The translations under genes were made by a program, and so were the position numbers. From Paramecium pentaurelia (taxonomy: Eukaryota > Ciliophora > Oligohymenophorea > Peniculida > Parameciidae), in the NCBI GenBank assembly GCA_905183005.1, contig CAJJDO010000026.1, positions 643,412 through 707,411 of the forward strand: 64,000 nt of DNA, written 5' to 3'. Of this stretch, positions 50,379 to 63,456 are shown piece by piece. The number at the start of each line of letters is the position of its first letter. The first letter of the stretch is position 1. Under the pieces are notes generated by a model, which saw only the letters and a list, made by a program, of their open reading frames with translations, searched no databases and was not told the origin of the DNA.

Positions 50379-53300
50379 ATGCTAAACAACTGTTATACTC
50401 TTCGTCACAGCCCTGTATTCAGAAATCCAAAATCAAATATCGCAGTTCAGTAATTAACTACACTAATTAATGAAACTGCAGGCAGATTGTCTCCACTTTA
50501 ACCTCAAGTCAAAAAGATAATTGGAATCAAAAAAAATTCATCAACAGATCACCAATTGCCACTATGTGAAGTACCCTTTCAAACCAACTTTTTTGCTTAA
50601 CATGAAAATGACCTTTCATATTCCAACAGAAGCAATATTTAAACAAACAGATAATTTAGTAGAAATTAAAGAACATAAAGTGTTTATACAGGTAATAAAG
50701 AAAACTTTGTGAGAAGCCCAACTAGAAGTCCATTTTCTAAACCAGTTATTCAAAAGGATTGTTACACTCCAATCTATAAAAGGAGTCCGATCTAAAGAGT
50801 ATAATCTCCAGGAATAATAGCTGGCATAAGGCAAACTAATCAGAAAGGGTTTGGATCCATTAGTCCCTTGAGAATACAACAAAAGCCTAATTTAAGAGAA
50901 CCTTTGTCAGAAATGGTGGATAATTTGAAACAAAATATTTTGAGAGACATTTAAGAAGTCACAAAAAAATATTCAAATACTATTATATAAGTCAACTAAT
51001 TGCCAGAAAGAATCAAATAAGAACATAGAGAAGTCAAGTACGATGATATTAAGGCATAAGAATTTAAAAAATAAAAATATCTCGAACATTAGGCACTATT
51101 ATTATAACAATAATTGGAATTGATCAAATAATAATAGTAAAAGCTAGTGGTTCAAAATAAACAAAGTTTCTGTTCATAAGAAAATCTTATCAATGCAACA
51201 TTAGACTAAAACAAACATTTTTAATAAAGATAACATGACCTAACTTTCTTGAAATCTTTAGAAAACTAAAACAGATCACAATCATTTGTTGATTAATAAA
51301 GCAATTTTTAAAGTCTTAGATAAGATCAAACTCAAAAAATTAAATAAATTTAAGAAATTAAAAAATTTACTTATGACCCTTAATATTAGTTATAAGTTGC
51401 TTAATAGTAAGTAGAAGAAAGGACACCCTTGTAAAATATTAGTAAGTATAATTAATAAATTGATTATTTACAGAGATTGAATAATAAGATAGAATCAATT
51501 TAGAAATACCAACATTAAGTACCTGAGTAAAAGAATGATGAATTTTATAAGACTAAAAAGTAATTAGACCAATAAGTTGCTAATACTATAGATATGAATT
51601 AAGAAAAACAAAGTTGTAATTAGTTCTAATCTCCAACTAATTATAATTAAGAAAAATAATATCCAGTGTTTAATACAACAAGAAATGGTTATTCTCCGAT
51701 TGGAAATAGAGAATTACTAATAGCTAACAAAGAATCAACTATTAATATGTTAAATAATAATAAACAAATGTTGTCAACTTTAAATTCTTAAAATGAATTG
51801 TAAAAGTTGAAGAATTTGCAATTAGAATTGATGTAGAATAAACCATTATTTGAATAACCAAAATAATCAAAAATTGAATTTAATTTTAACAAATCCTAAG
51901 AAACAGGAGAAGCAAAAATTGAGAAAAATTATTTTAATTCTTTTGCATAAACTCAACAATTTTAAATTGAAAAGACTAGCAAGTAAGAGATGAGTTAAGA
52001 GAATAATTAAGAAAATTTTAATTTTAATAAAACAAAAATCACTGTTAGCAATCCATAATAATAATAAAAATAATAATTTTAGCCATAATAATCAAAATAT
52101 ATTTAACTTTAAAACCAATAAGAAAAATTCTCGGCATATTAAGATATAAGTAAATAAATAACATAGCAAAAATTACCTGCTTACTTGAAAGGGGCTGATG
52201 AAACAGATGATGATGTTAATAATTAAATAACTATAAGTAATTTATCATCAATTATTCCTGCTGAGATATCTGCAAATTAAAATAAAAAAATAAATGTTTC
52301 ATTTGAAAGCAGCATTGAATAATAATAATTTGATTATTTAAAAGGATCAGATTGCAGAAATACTTTTGGACCATTATAATTAGAAACTATATTAAAATCC
52401 CCAAAAAATAATCATTAAGTTATACCAGAAAGGAATTCTCCTTGCTAACCTGAATTTGATTTAAATAGTTCAAGACAATAAAAATAGAATCATAATAATT
52501 ATTAAGAAATAACATATGATAATGAATAAGAAAATTAACTTAATAGTAGTAGATAATGTATAAATAATAATTAAAGCTTAAAGAAATAAACTAGACTAAA
52601 AAACGATGAAGTAACAAAGGAAGTCAACGTTATTGAATAAATAGAAACTATGGGAAAGATAGTGAAATCTTAATCTTAGTCTCAATCTTAATCTAGGTAG
52701 TCAAGAGATTCTAAGTCACTAGAAAATTCATAAAAAAATAGTAAACTTTAAAATAGTGGTTCAACTTACAAAACAAAAAGTCCCTAAAATAATAGCACTG
52801 CTAAATAATTGTAAGTATATAGTCCTTTGGGAACGAAAAATTCAATTTTAGTTTAGCCATTTTAAAAAGAAAGTCCTAGTAATAGAACTATTACAAAAGA
52901 AAGTGAAAAAAATAAAAATTAAATTAAATCTTAGTAAAGCATTTTAGAAAATAAAAATTGCGATAAAATATCATCTGGTTAAAGTTAAAGATATAGTGAT
53001 TACAAAGATGAAGTAAATAAAGTTGATAAAGATAAACAAGAACAAGATTATTCATCAAATAATTCATCAAGGTACGAATAAATGTTATAAAATTTCTAAA
53101 ATATTAAAAATCAGTCTAGAATAGAATTCTAATAAGAAAATCAAACATTTAAATAGTCTATGTAAGTAAATGAATGTGAACACATTAGTGATTTTGTTAT
53201 TTTTAGTGATAAATAAAATGAGAACTAATTAGAAATAGTTAAAAAGAAAACTGTAACTTTTAATGAATAATTGATTCAACAATCTCCTTTAGAAAAAGAA

Positions 53301-53495
53301 AAACTCTAAGGTGGAACTAATTTCTGTGATTTTATGAAGATTAAGGCTTTGGATATTCTCTCATCAGACTCTATCCCAACAATTTCTTAAGATGCATTCA
53401 CTTTGACTTAATTATAGCCGAAAGGAGGAATAAGTAATATTTAATTATATTTCAAGGCTTTTTATAATACAAGCAATAGTTAGAAAATTGAGTGA
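50379..53495 (+). CDS. 1038-aa Gln/Ser-rich disordered protein, intronless
   Basis: A single frame of 1039 codons from ATG at 50379 to TGA at 53495 with no intron. Gln is the dominant residue and is written mainly as TAA/TAG. The N terminus (MLNNCYTLRHSPVFRNPKSN) has repeated SP motifs (PTRSPFSKP, KRSPIQRVQSP), suggesting proline-directed phosphorylation. A coiled coil lies near 210-270 (IKAQEFKKQKYLEHQALLLQ, QLELIKQQQQKLV). The middle and C-terminal parts are Gln/Asn/Ser-rich, with an acidic patch (GADETDDDVN) and an SQSQSQSQSRQSR stretch. No folded domain is visible. Such proteins often serve as scaffolds or in condensates of the ciliate cortex, which is a guess. The gene lies between the START gene (35 bp) and the kinase fusion gene (44 bp) in one orientation. 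Confidence 0.85.
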
Positions 53496-53539
53496 AATGA
53501 TTTAATTTTTCTATTGAAATTAATTATTAATATAAAAGA

Positions 53540-56500
53540 ATGAATATATTTAATCAGCATCATTTTACTCCAGAGACTCCTTAGTTATTGCAAAATTTAA
53601 ATCTAAGAGATTGTTAAGTTGCTAAGAAGCTAATATAATTATTATGTCATAGCAGCGAGATCTAATTTCCACCAATATAAAATACAAAAATCAAATTGAG
53701 TGAATATATGGAAAGTCTTACACAGAAGCCTAAAAACTTATTTTAACAATGTTCTGAAAAGATTTATGACATTTTTGGTTAAATGGAAAATAGAACAATT
53801 ATTAATTCGATTTTGGATCATCTAGATGAACATTCCTGTATAAATGTTTTAATGTTGTTTTATAAATGCTTGTAGAATTCTGGGTTAAAATAATAAATCT
53901 ATGAGGATGGGTAATAAATAAAATATAATATAGTTATTTAACAGAAATTATTGAAAAATTTGAAAATGCTCTAACAACTCCAAACTCGATATATATGAAA
54001 TTATCCAAACTCAGTACCACAGGAGACTTTCATATGAATTTTACTAAATTTTTATTGACACATTATCCAACAGTTTATTCAAAAGAAAATAACATTTAAC
54101 CTAGATAATCAATTTAAGAAAATTCTTTTTAAGTAGAACCTTCAAGATAATAAAACAAGAATTTCAAAATACCTCCTTTAAAATTACCACAAAATAGTTT
54201 AGAAATAATAGGTGTGATGACAAGATCAACAAGAAGAGCTGATCCTTTTAAATCATATTCGACATGTTCTAATAGATTCTCGCATTCGATTGATTCTGCA
54301 ATTAAATTTACAAGTGGTTCTTAAGCTATTCATATCGAAGAGGATTAGTCTAGTAAATTAAATGCAAAAGAAAAGTAAGATATCAAATATTTATTTTAGA
54401 TTATAAAATTTGGCATAATTATTAGGTAGCTATTGTTTGACACAAGATCTATCGTATTTGTTATTGAAACAAAGAAGACAACAGTTGGAGTCATTAAAAA
54501 GATTGGGAATTAACACATGGCCAAATATTTAAAAAGAAGGAGAGGATACCCTTGCTGAATCTTTGGAATATGAATAAAACAAAACTTAAAAAAGTAAGAT
54601 TTGTAGACTTTGGGGAAATATTCTTTATTTCCTTCTGAAGGATATTAAGAAAATTCAATACGAATTATGCCCATACTCAACAATTTTAAATTATTTATGT
54701 TCGAGCTCCTTTTAGAAAAATAAAATATCATCAAAACAAATATACCAAGATTTTGACACTGAGATCTACCAAAAAAAATAATTATGTGATTAAAGCAAAA
54801 TCAAACAAGACAATGGATTAATAAGTGAATAGAAGGTATATTTTTTAATTTTAGATTTGTTCAATTGTGATCAATAACATATTAAATTGTAATAAGATTC
54901 ATATAAAGAATAGTCTTTTGAAAATGATGAATCAGAAAGAAGTATAGAAGTATGATAATTAAAATATATATAAAAAGTCTCCCCACACAGTTGCAAATAT
55001 TCCAGAAATGATGATTCCAGTGAAAAATGAATTAGAAAAAGTGGTTTGTAATTATCGACATTCAAATACAACCTAATTCTCCTTTTTAAAGCATATTTAA
55101 TACCGATTCAATTTTATTCTTAGTACTATGGATATGAATAAAAATGCTTTTTATGAGTTGGAATATGATTTATTAGCAATTCTTGAGAAATATTTGAGTT
55201 ATACTCACAACAGAATTTTGTTGCCTTAATTCTTAGACTACATGATTGAGATCTTAGTTATGATAAAGAGATAAATAATTGACATCATTAATTGCCAACA
55301 ATCTTCATCTCGAACCCCTAATCAATCACAATACATATCCAAATCAGCCAAACATTATTCTTAAACTATAACCAATATGTTCAAACCAATCAACATATTT
55401 GATACATCTCCAGATTAAAAATCAAATTAACTTCAAACTCAATTATTTTAATAACAATAATAATTTTAACCATCTTAATTAAATTTTTCATCCTAATAGC
55501 ACTAATAATAATAATAACAATAATAGTATTCTACATTGAAATTTAAATCTTAAAAACCATTCATTCAAAAGTACCCTTAAATTATCTCAACATACATCAG
55601 TATTATATCAAGATTGTTATTGAGAGCAATAAATGATTCTTCCATAAAATTCCTATTAAATGTGTATGTAAATGAAATCTTTTTAGAGATGATCAAGAAT
55701 TTTAGTAGTTATATATTTTAAGAATTAAACTCAAATAAGGAAGAGGGTTTTGAAATACATGCAATGAGAATATTATTATTTTATGAATCTATACTATTGC
55801 TATTTTAGAAACATGACAAAGAATATAAATAACAGGTGAGATTATTTTAAGGATTTTTAAGTTAGGTGTTGAAAGTTCTCCAAAAATTCGTTGAGCAGCA
55901 TACTTATTTATTACAGAAACCTTAAGTGATAAGGGTTTAGGTTTACAAAAAAGCATTTGAAGTTATAGGATTATCGTTTTAATATCCAAATGAAGAATTG
56001 TCAACTTTTATGATTAGATATTGCTATGTCAACTTTATAAAATTGTATTCTTAAAGTAATTTGAATGACATGAAGGAAATAAATTTGAAAATTTAAGAAG
56101 TTAATTAGAAATAGCAACCTAGTTAAAAACAGGATGAAAAATAATCAAAATAATTAAGCCAAATTTTTATGAACCTTTACATTAAGTGTTTGTTTTGCAT
56201 AGCCCAAAACAGGAGTGAAGATATTTCAAGAAAGTTTTATTAATATAGAATAGTTGAGTTTCTCACTTAGGAAATAGATTTAGAGTTTGACATTACTTAA
56301 ATAAGAGAAAAACCATTAAATAACTCCTCGCTATTACAACAGGAAGTAAATTAATATTGATTTCTTAATTAAATAGTAAAATAATTAAGTTGATTCATCC
56401 AGTAATAATGAGAGATTGAGTTCCAAAATTAGTGATAGGCCTAATGTAAAGTTAAATTTATAATCTATCCATAAATAGTAACTAGAAGAAATACAAGAAG

Positions 56501-59282
56501 AGAACCACAAGCAGGCTAAAAAAAATAGTTAAATTTTATTAAAAAAGGTTTTAGTGCCAACCTTGGATTTGGAAGGGAAACTGAAATAGATTAATATTTC
56601 AAGTTAATCTTATAGCCATAGTCCATAATTTAATACATCAGCGAAGCAATAGTAGAATTTAACTGTATTACAAAAAGTCTGCCCTGATGAAGTTAAATAA
56701 AATCATAAAAGAGGTAATTCAATGCCATTTAAATCAGAAATATGTATTCAAGCTTAATTATCAGAAAGTTAAAGAAGAATGTTATTACAAAAGAATATAA
56801 ACCCAAATAGTAGTGATAAGAAATAAGCAGTCCCTAAATTAAATTTACCAAATTCCTAACAAGAGAAAGAACAATAGCAATAATTGAAATTAAATTTTTC
56901 AAACTAACCAAAAGATGAGTTATTCTATTTTAGTGAAAGAAAGTTAAGAAAAATATATTCAGATGAAGAATTACACGCTAATTGTTTATCTTTATTAATT
57001 TGCTTATTAATAAAACCAATTCGAGGAACATTAGACGATTTGTATTGCTCTTAGTATCCAATAATTAATGGAAAACCAAACATTTTATATTTATTGCATT
57101 ATCATCTTAATCATCCTTAAAATTAAAAAGTAATAAAATTAGTTTTATAAAAAATCACAAATATTAAGATTATAAGATTGTTAAAATTATTGTGTATTTC
57201 ACTTTTTGATATAACATAATATACTGATTGGTAGAAAATTGCATCAGGTGCTTACGGAGTAATCTATCAATGCAAAACCAATTTGCAAGAACCCGATTTT
57301 GTAGCCATAAAATAAATGGGAACACCAAAAAGCATTTATGAAGTAATAGTTCAATTTAATTTATTTAAGAGATGTGTGCTTCATGGACTATTTACAGAAA
57401 TAGCATGTATGGAAAATTTCAGATTGACCCCTCAAGTTGCCACTCTCTATGATTATGGTGTAACTTCAAGTGACTATATAATCGTAATGAAGAAATATCC
57501 ATTATCATTAAAAGAATGGCGATAATAACAGAAAGGATTCTTTTAGGATAATTTAGGTGTCTATTTGAGTTTGTATAAGGAGGTTTTATAGGCTGTATAA
57601 ATGTTGCACAATCATAATGTTACACATTATGACATAAAAGCTGATAACATTTTGCTAGATGGTATGCACGTTGTTCTTACTGATTTTGGAGAATCTAGCA
57701 TATTTATTAATGAAGAAGATGAATACTGTGTTAGAAATAGGGGTACAGAATATATAAAGTCACCCGAAATGCTAACCTTGACTATAAATTCAAAAAAAGA
57801 ATAAGATACATATGATAGGAGAAAAAAAGTAGGAACAACTAGATCTTCTGATGTATGGTCTCTTGGTTGCTTATTATTTGAAATATTGACAGGGGAATTA
57901 TTATTTTTTTAAAAAGAATGGGCTTAATTTTATCTACAAGTCACATAACCAACTGAATAATTAATTCCTGAAGATAAATAAAAAGTATTTTCGGGTTAAT
58001 ATATTAGCTTCTCGGAAATAATGTTTATATCATTGATTTCTTGAAATATGTCCTTGTTAGAGATTAGAAGCATAGACCTAATATAGAAAGTGTTTTGAAA
58101 AGATTTGAACATGTTCATGCATTGTTAGTAACTAATAATTAATAAAAAATAACTCAATAAACTTTACTTAACACAAAATCATTTGAAATATTGCTTGAAG
58201 ATTATCATAAACTGGTTTATTACAATGACAAATAAGTTGCCATAGAATAAGCTTAACCTATTCATTTATCCTTTTTTAAAGTTACTTAAGAAATTTTCAT
58301 TTGTGATCAAAACTATTTCAAACAAAATTAAGAAAAGTATGAAAAAATTTCATATAAATTAGGCTGATTGAAGTAGGAATCACCAATGTGATTTCTGACA
58401 CTTAGTAATTAAAAGCATAGGACATTAACAAATTTCAATATGTTATCTTCTCTCTAGAAAATATTGCTTAATTACCAAATTATGTCAAGGCTGCTTAACT
58501 TGTCCCTCACATGCTCGATTACTTAAGATTGATTCTTCTTCACAAGGGCAAACTTATAATTGTGGAAAATCACTCATCTTATTTGAGAGAAGCCTTGCTT
58601 TTGACATTATGTTATTTTTTTAGGTTAAATGCTTACGAAGTTCACAACATCTTTAACAACTAACTACTATTTTTTAATGTTTCAAATCTACCTATTTTAA
58701 ATAAATTATCGATTTATTCCAATCAATTAACCCAACATTTATTAACTTATCCTCGATTACAATGCATCTGTGGTTGTGTATCATTCATTCTCAAAAGAGA
58801 TTTCAATGATGAAAAACGAACGTAGATTTAATAATGTCATTGTCATGGAAATATGTTATGTAATGGAGGAGCAGGAATGACTAAAGGATGTTCACATTAT
58901 TTGAAATTTTTGAGAGTAATATAAATTTTTATTTTAGAAACGATATAAAATATCATGGGAATTCATTAAGTGGGGATAAATTGATTTTGATGCTTTTCTT
59001 ATAGGTCCTTTTAATAAAGGGTCGATTAGATAAGAAAGCAAGATATAAATTTTGTTATCTTCTATGGGATCAAATCATAATTTAGTTAATAATTCATTGT
59101 ATAGTGATTGGAATGTATATTAATGTAATAAATGTGATATGTGGATGATTGCATATAATAAATAATCACATGATTTATTGGTCATTATGAATAATTTATA
59201 TAGAAAGAATAACAATAAGTTTTTCAATGATAAACTAAAATTGCCAAATCTAAAAAATTTCAGTCTTTAAGAATTAAGATGA
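53540..59282 (+). CDS. Solenoid - protein kinase - pseudo-DUSP fusion protein, 1854 aa
   Basis: Seven introns (23, 25, 28, 31, 23, 26 and 22 nt) leave exactly 1855 codons. Residues 1-~920 are mostly alpha-helical, solenoid-like (TRRADPFKSYS, LAQLLGSYCLTQDLSYLLLK). A Ser/Gln-rich linker follows, then more helices. The kinase domain (about 1195-1485) has SGAYGVIY, VAIKQM, HYDIKADNILL (non-RD loop: Tyr replaces the Arg of HRD), DFGES, RGTEYIKSPEM, DVWSLGCLLFEILTG and HRPNIESVLKRF, so it keeps Lys, Asp and DFG. It is followed by a DUSP-like fold (about 1555-1680: GITNVISDTQ, FQYVIFSLENIA, LILLHKGKLIIVEN) in which the expected HCx5R signature is replaced by ENHSSYLREA, so it cannot act as a Cys phosphatase. 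The C terminus has clustered Cys/His (CICGC, CHCHGNMLC, CNKC), perhaps zinc-binding. Whether the solenoid is a separate gene depends on the 31-nt intron near 56350. Confidence 0.8.
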
Positions 59283-60400
59283 GCCCCATTTAATGAATAA
59301 TAATATAATTTATATAATTAAAAAATTTACAAATTCATTTAATTGCAAAAAATCTTTTAATATAACTAGTCTTTATCATTAAATAACAATTCAGAAATTA
59401 AATACCATATTTGTTTTGATAAGAAACTTGAATCTATATATGTAATTTGATCAATGAGATTTTTTTATTTAAATAAATTCGAATAGTCAAAGGAGATAAA
59501 TTTCACTGTAATGGTGAAATTGAAAAAAAAGACTTAATTGAACGAAAATTCAATTAATATAAAAAATAATTGTACAAATAACTAATTATATTTTCGGTCA
59601 ATTATGATCAAAGTAAAGAACATTGTTTAATGATTTTTTCTTTTTTTATATCTCGTTTTGTACCTTGATCAAATATATCTATTGGTTTGGGAAATCTGGA
59701 ATAGTTAGAAATTTACAAGGAAATCTTAATAATTTTAATTGAAACATTTAGATTAATTTAAGTTTAATTATTCTGGGACCTGGAATTATTACCCTTTTTA
59801 TATATCTAAAGTTTTTAATTTTGTTTTTAGAACAAGAGTTGGCTATGTTCGTCTAAAAAAGCTTAAAAGAATTTCTATTTTGATGGTTAAAGATGAAGAT
59901 TTATGCCTAATCTGAAAAATAAACTTAATAGGAGATCTTCTTAATGGATAAAAATGTGGTTTCTTGCCAGGTTCATAATATTGTACATTTAAAACCTATC
60001 AATCAAAAATTCGATTATTTTTCGGTTATTTTAATAGAAAATTAGAAAAAAATTAGAGTAATTTTTCATTTTGAATTATTATCAAAATAATTATTAGAAC
60101 TCAATCTTCATTCTTCTAAACTATTTTAATAAAAAAAGTGTTTATTTATGTATAATTTATAATGTGATGAGGGATTGTAGAGTCAAACTTTTCATTTTGG
60201 TTTAATTATGGATAATTTGGTGGTAAAAACAGTGATCAACCTACATTTTTAGTATTCTAAATATTATTGCTAATATTCAGAAAATTATTATCTTCATTAA
60301 TGACACAAAAAAATGAAACAATCACTTATACGCAAATATTAATAATTATATAAATAAATTCATACCTGAATTTGAATTCAATAATTCACTCATTAATAAC
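59283..60400. other. Non-coding or degenerate AT-rich region
   Basis: No frame in either strand combines a start, freedom from TGA and protein-like composition over more than about 60 codons. No RNA gene was recognised. It contrasts with the gene-dense DNA to its left. Confidence 0.45.
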
Positions 60401-61300
60401 AAAATAAAAATGATTAACTCATTTAGGCACTTTGGATTTTTTAGATTAAAACACCATTCAATATAAAGTTTTTGAGAAATGAGGGCATAATTTAAAAGGA
60501 AATGGATTAGTTGTATTGGGAAAAATAGAGAATTTTATAAGGACCTAGAGATATCTATTAATATGTTTAATCTTCAGGAAAAAGAACTTATAGATGAGAT
60601 AATCAAAGCTAAATATCACTTTAAAAGAACAATTAATTATACAAGAGTATGAAATTACTGGAAAAAGGAAAATACAATAAACAAATCGATTTATAATTAC
60701 TAATATGTATAAAAAGTTTATTAAAATCTATAAAATAGAGAATTCACCTATAGAGGTGATAAAAATAATGAATCCTGAATGCTTAATTAAAATTTTTGAT
60801 TATTTCGGCACAAATATTCAGATAATTTAAAAATTAAAACGAATAAAAAATTCTAAAATGAAATTAACTCAGATTCCAGCAAGGAACAATAGGAAGAGTA
60901 ATTCTTTTATAAAAAATAAAAAAAGGACCATACAATTAGTATTAATCCTATTAATCAAACATAAAAGATGTCTTTAGGTGAAAATAAATGATAACAAAAG
61001 TAAAAAGGAAGAAATTTAAAAGGAGAGAGATAAAATTATTGGAAAGAACAAAAAAATTTACTCCTTCACAAATAACACGCATAAGAAAATTAAATTAATA
61101 TAAAAAAGTGGAATATAAGTTCGTTAATAACTGAAACTCACTGTTTCAAAAATGCTTACATTTTATGCTTAAAAGAAATAAGGAATCCTTACCCATTCTG
61201 GTGATATAATTACTGGTATACATAGAGATTATAACTCTCTAGATATATCAAATTTATTTAAACAAAAGCGTTTAACTAAATTGCAGATTTAATGATTATT
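60401..61300 (+). pseudogene. Possible decayed kinase-like coding sequence
   Basis: Several plus-strand stretches read as protein but are separated by TGA codons and frame changes: around 60630-60970 (IIQEYEITGKRKIQQTNRFI, then PIEVIKIMNPECLIKIFDYF) and around 61155-61290 (ILTHSGDIITGIHRDYNSLD). The IHRD and VIKIM words resemble the catalytic loop and VAIK lysine region of a protein kinase, but spacing and other motifs are missing. I read it as remnants, not a working gene; the kinase link is weak. Confidence 0.25.
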
Positions 61301-61907
61301 AATGTTTATGTAAATAAGATTTAAAAGTTATTCAAAATAGAAAATTGCTTAATGAATTTTATTATAATGATCATATAATTTCTATCTATTGTAATTCTAG
61401 AGTCCACCTTTAAATTAATAGAACTCAGTTGTAATGAACAACTAGCAAGTTTCCTCTAGAATGAAATTTTGAAAGCGAAAATTTACAATGTAAATGGTTA
61501 TGGAACTTAAGTAAATATAAAAACAAGAAAGAAAAGTAGTAATATTTATTAATTTTTCTAATGCGTATAATACGATTGATAGTGATTAGTAATATAGAGT
61601 ATTAAAGTAAAATAAAGTCTTTAAGCTGAAGAAATTATGTTTTTATTAGCCCTCCCAAGTAGAATTCTTAATGTAAATCCTAATAACCCTGAAAAAAGGA
61701 TTTACAACAAAAATGGACTCCATTATCGATTTCCAATATCTCTTTATATATTGAATATATATATATGTAGATTTTGAAAAAACTCAATATTAGTTATTAA
61801 ATTGGAGGATGCTGATGATTAGTCTTTCTATGTAAAATAAAAATTTTTCTTAAATCTTCCATTAAAATTAATGTATTTATTTCACAATTTCATTTTTCGT
61901 CATACCA

Positions 61908-63456
61908 ATGAATTCATTTAAAATAATAAGTAACTTTGACCCAAAGATAGATCCGTTTGTAATCTCGTTGGAGAACGCAAGAGGAGATCTCATCTATATA
62001 TTAGAAGTACAATACCACACTTATTTTAGTATCTTTATTATGGAAACAGTTATATTTGTCAATTTTTAAGTTGAATAGATGGAAAAGTAAAAATTAGAAC
62101 AATTAAGTTTCTAAATATGGAATCTATCATATAACTACCAAAATATTAAAAAATTTAATTGCAGTAATAAATTTAAAATATGACTCACTCTTTCACTATT
62201 TAAGAAGAATATCATTAGTGAGAGAGAATATCAGTTGGAAATTTAGAAGGAACTAATTGAAAAAATAAATTTCAAAAATTTATCATTTTTCATGGTTAAT
62301 ATTCACCTTACATCAGCAACCAAGAAAGAATTTAAGTACTTAACAGAATAGACACTCCAGAACTTTCCAGTATACTTAAATTATACTTTTAAAATATTGA
62401 TGTCATATCCTTATTATGACATCATTAGCTAAACAAAAACAAGATAAGTTATTTACATCCTTAATGTAAGTAAATAGACTATATAATACTATAAAAAATA
62501 TTCAGTATCAAGTAGATCAAGACTTCCATTTACATCAATGTCAGAACCTAGACGATGAACAATAAACGAATTGTTAAAACAAGAGAATCTATTCATGATA
62601 CCAATGTTTCAAGTTGGGACAATACATAAATATCTAAATGAACATTTTGCAGAAGATATTTATAGTATCTTTTAATTTGCAACAAACCAAGAGACTTTGA
62701 AGTAAATTCATTAAATAAGATTATGTATAATAGAAATCGTTCACAGGTTAATTAGAAGTTGTAAAAAGCAGTATTTTTTTCACCTGAATCAAAAAATTTT
62801 ATATTCCAATTTAACATACAAAGAATTTAAAACCTTTTAAAAAGAGGAATCGATTATGAATTGTCTTAAAGATGGACATAGACTAGGACAAGAGTATAAA
62901 GAAGTCACACACTATTGTATTGATCACATCTTAAAGATATAAAATAATTTTTGAATATGTAGAGGAAGAATTGAAATGGCTAGCTTTTTCTTTTGATTTA
63001 ACTGAATTGGAATTGTTAACAACATTTATAGAAAAAAATGATAGGAAATTGAAATTGAAATTCCAATAAATTTGGTAACTCAAATATTAATATTAAATGA
63101 GAGTTCCTTAGAATAAAGCTCTTAAATTCCTAAAATTTGATTAATTTAGACCAACTAAGGTATAAAGCCATTTTATTAAATAAAAAAAAGCTGTATGTGT
63201 ATTTGAATTCAGGTAAATTTTAGATGATATGAAGGTGTTAATTGAAAAATATAATACCCTCCTTAGACATTTCTTTCTAAGTTTGGAATTTTTCTTTGAC
63301 CTATTTAATTCAAGCAATTGTATTTACAGAGATAGACTTTTTTAAATCATGAGGAAGGAATAAAAATATAAATAATATTTTTTGAAGATAGGGATCTAGA
63401 TATTTTTGAATGGATATATAGGTAATTATACATATGATCCATCCAATTAGAAGTGA
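61908..63456 (+). pseudogene. Probable broken gene with in-frame TGA codons and a frame change
   Basis: From ATG at 61908 one frame stays protein-like for over 1 kb (MNSFKIISNFDPKIDPFVIS, LIEKINFKNLSFFMVNIHLT, SATKKEFKYLTEQTLQNFPV, MIPMFQVGTIHKYLNEHFAE, IYSIFQFATNQETLKQIHQI) but is cut by TGA at 62181 and 62556 and ends at 62952. A second frame then continues to TGA at 63454 (IIFEYVEEELKWLAFSFDL, NSSNCIYRDRLFQIMRKEQ). No 20-35 nt GT...AG intron removes the two internal TGAs while keeping the frame. FEYVEEEL and CIYRD loosely recall a protein kinase. Alternatives are two or three small genes (a start at 62597 is possible) or long introns. Confidence 0.35.

Noticed and set aside
50521..50882. 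Short frames on both strands in the Gln-rich gene
   Set aside because: They overlap a continuous 1039-codon frame; the plus-strand one is only the unspliced extension of the START gene and the minus-strand one is antisense.
58540..58640. Active dual-specificity phosphatase
   Set aside because: The position of the HCx5R signature reads ENHSSYLREA, lacking the nucleophilic Cys.
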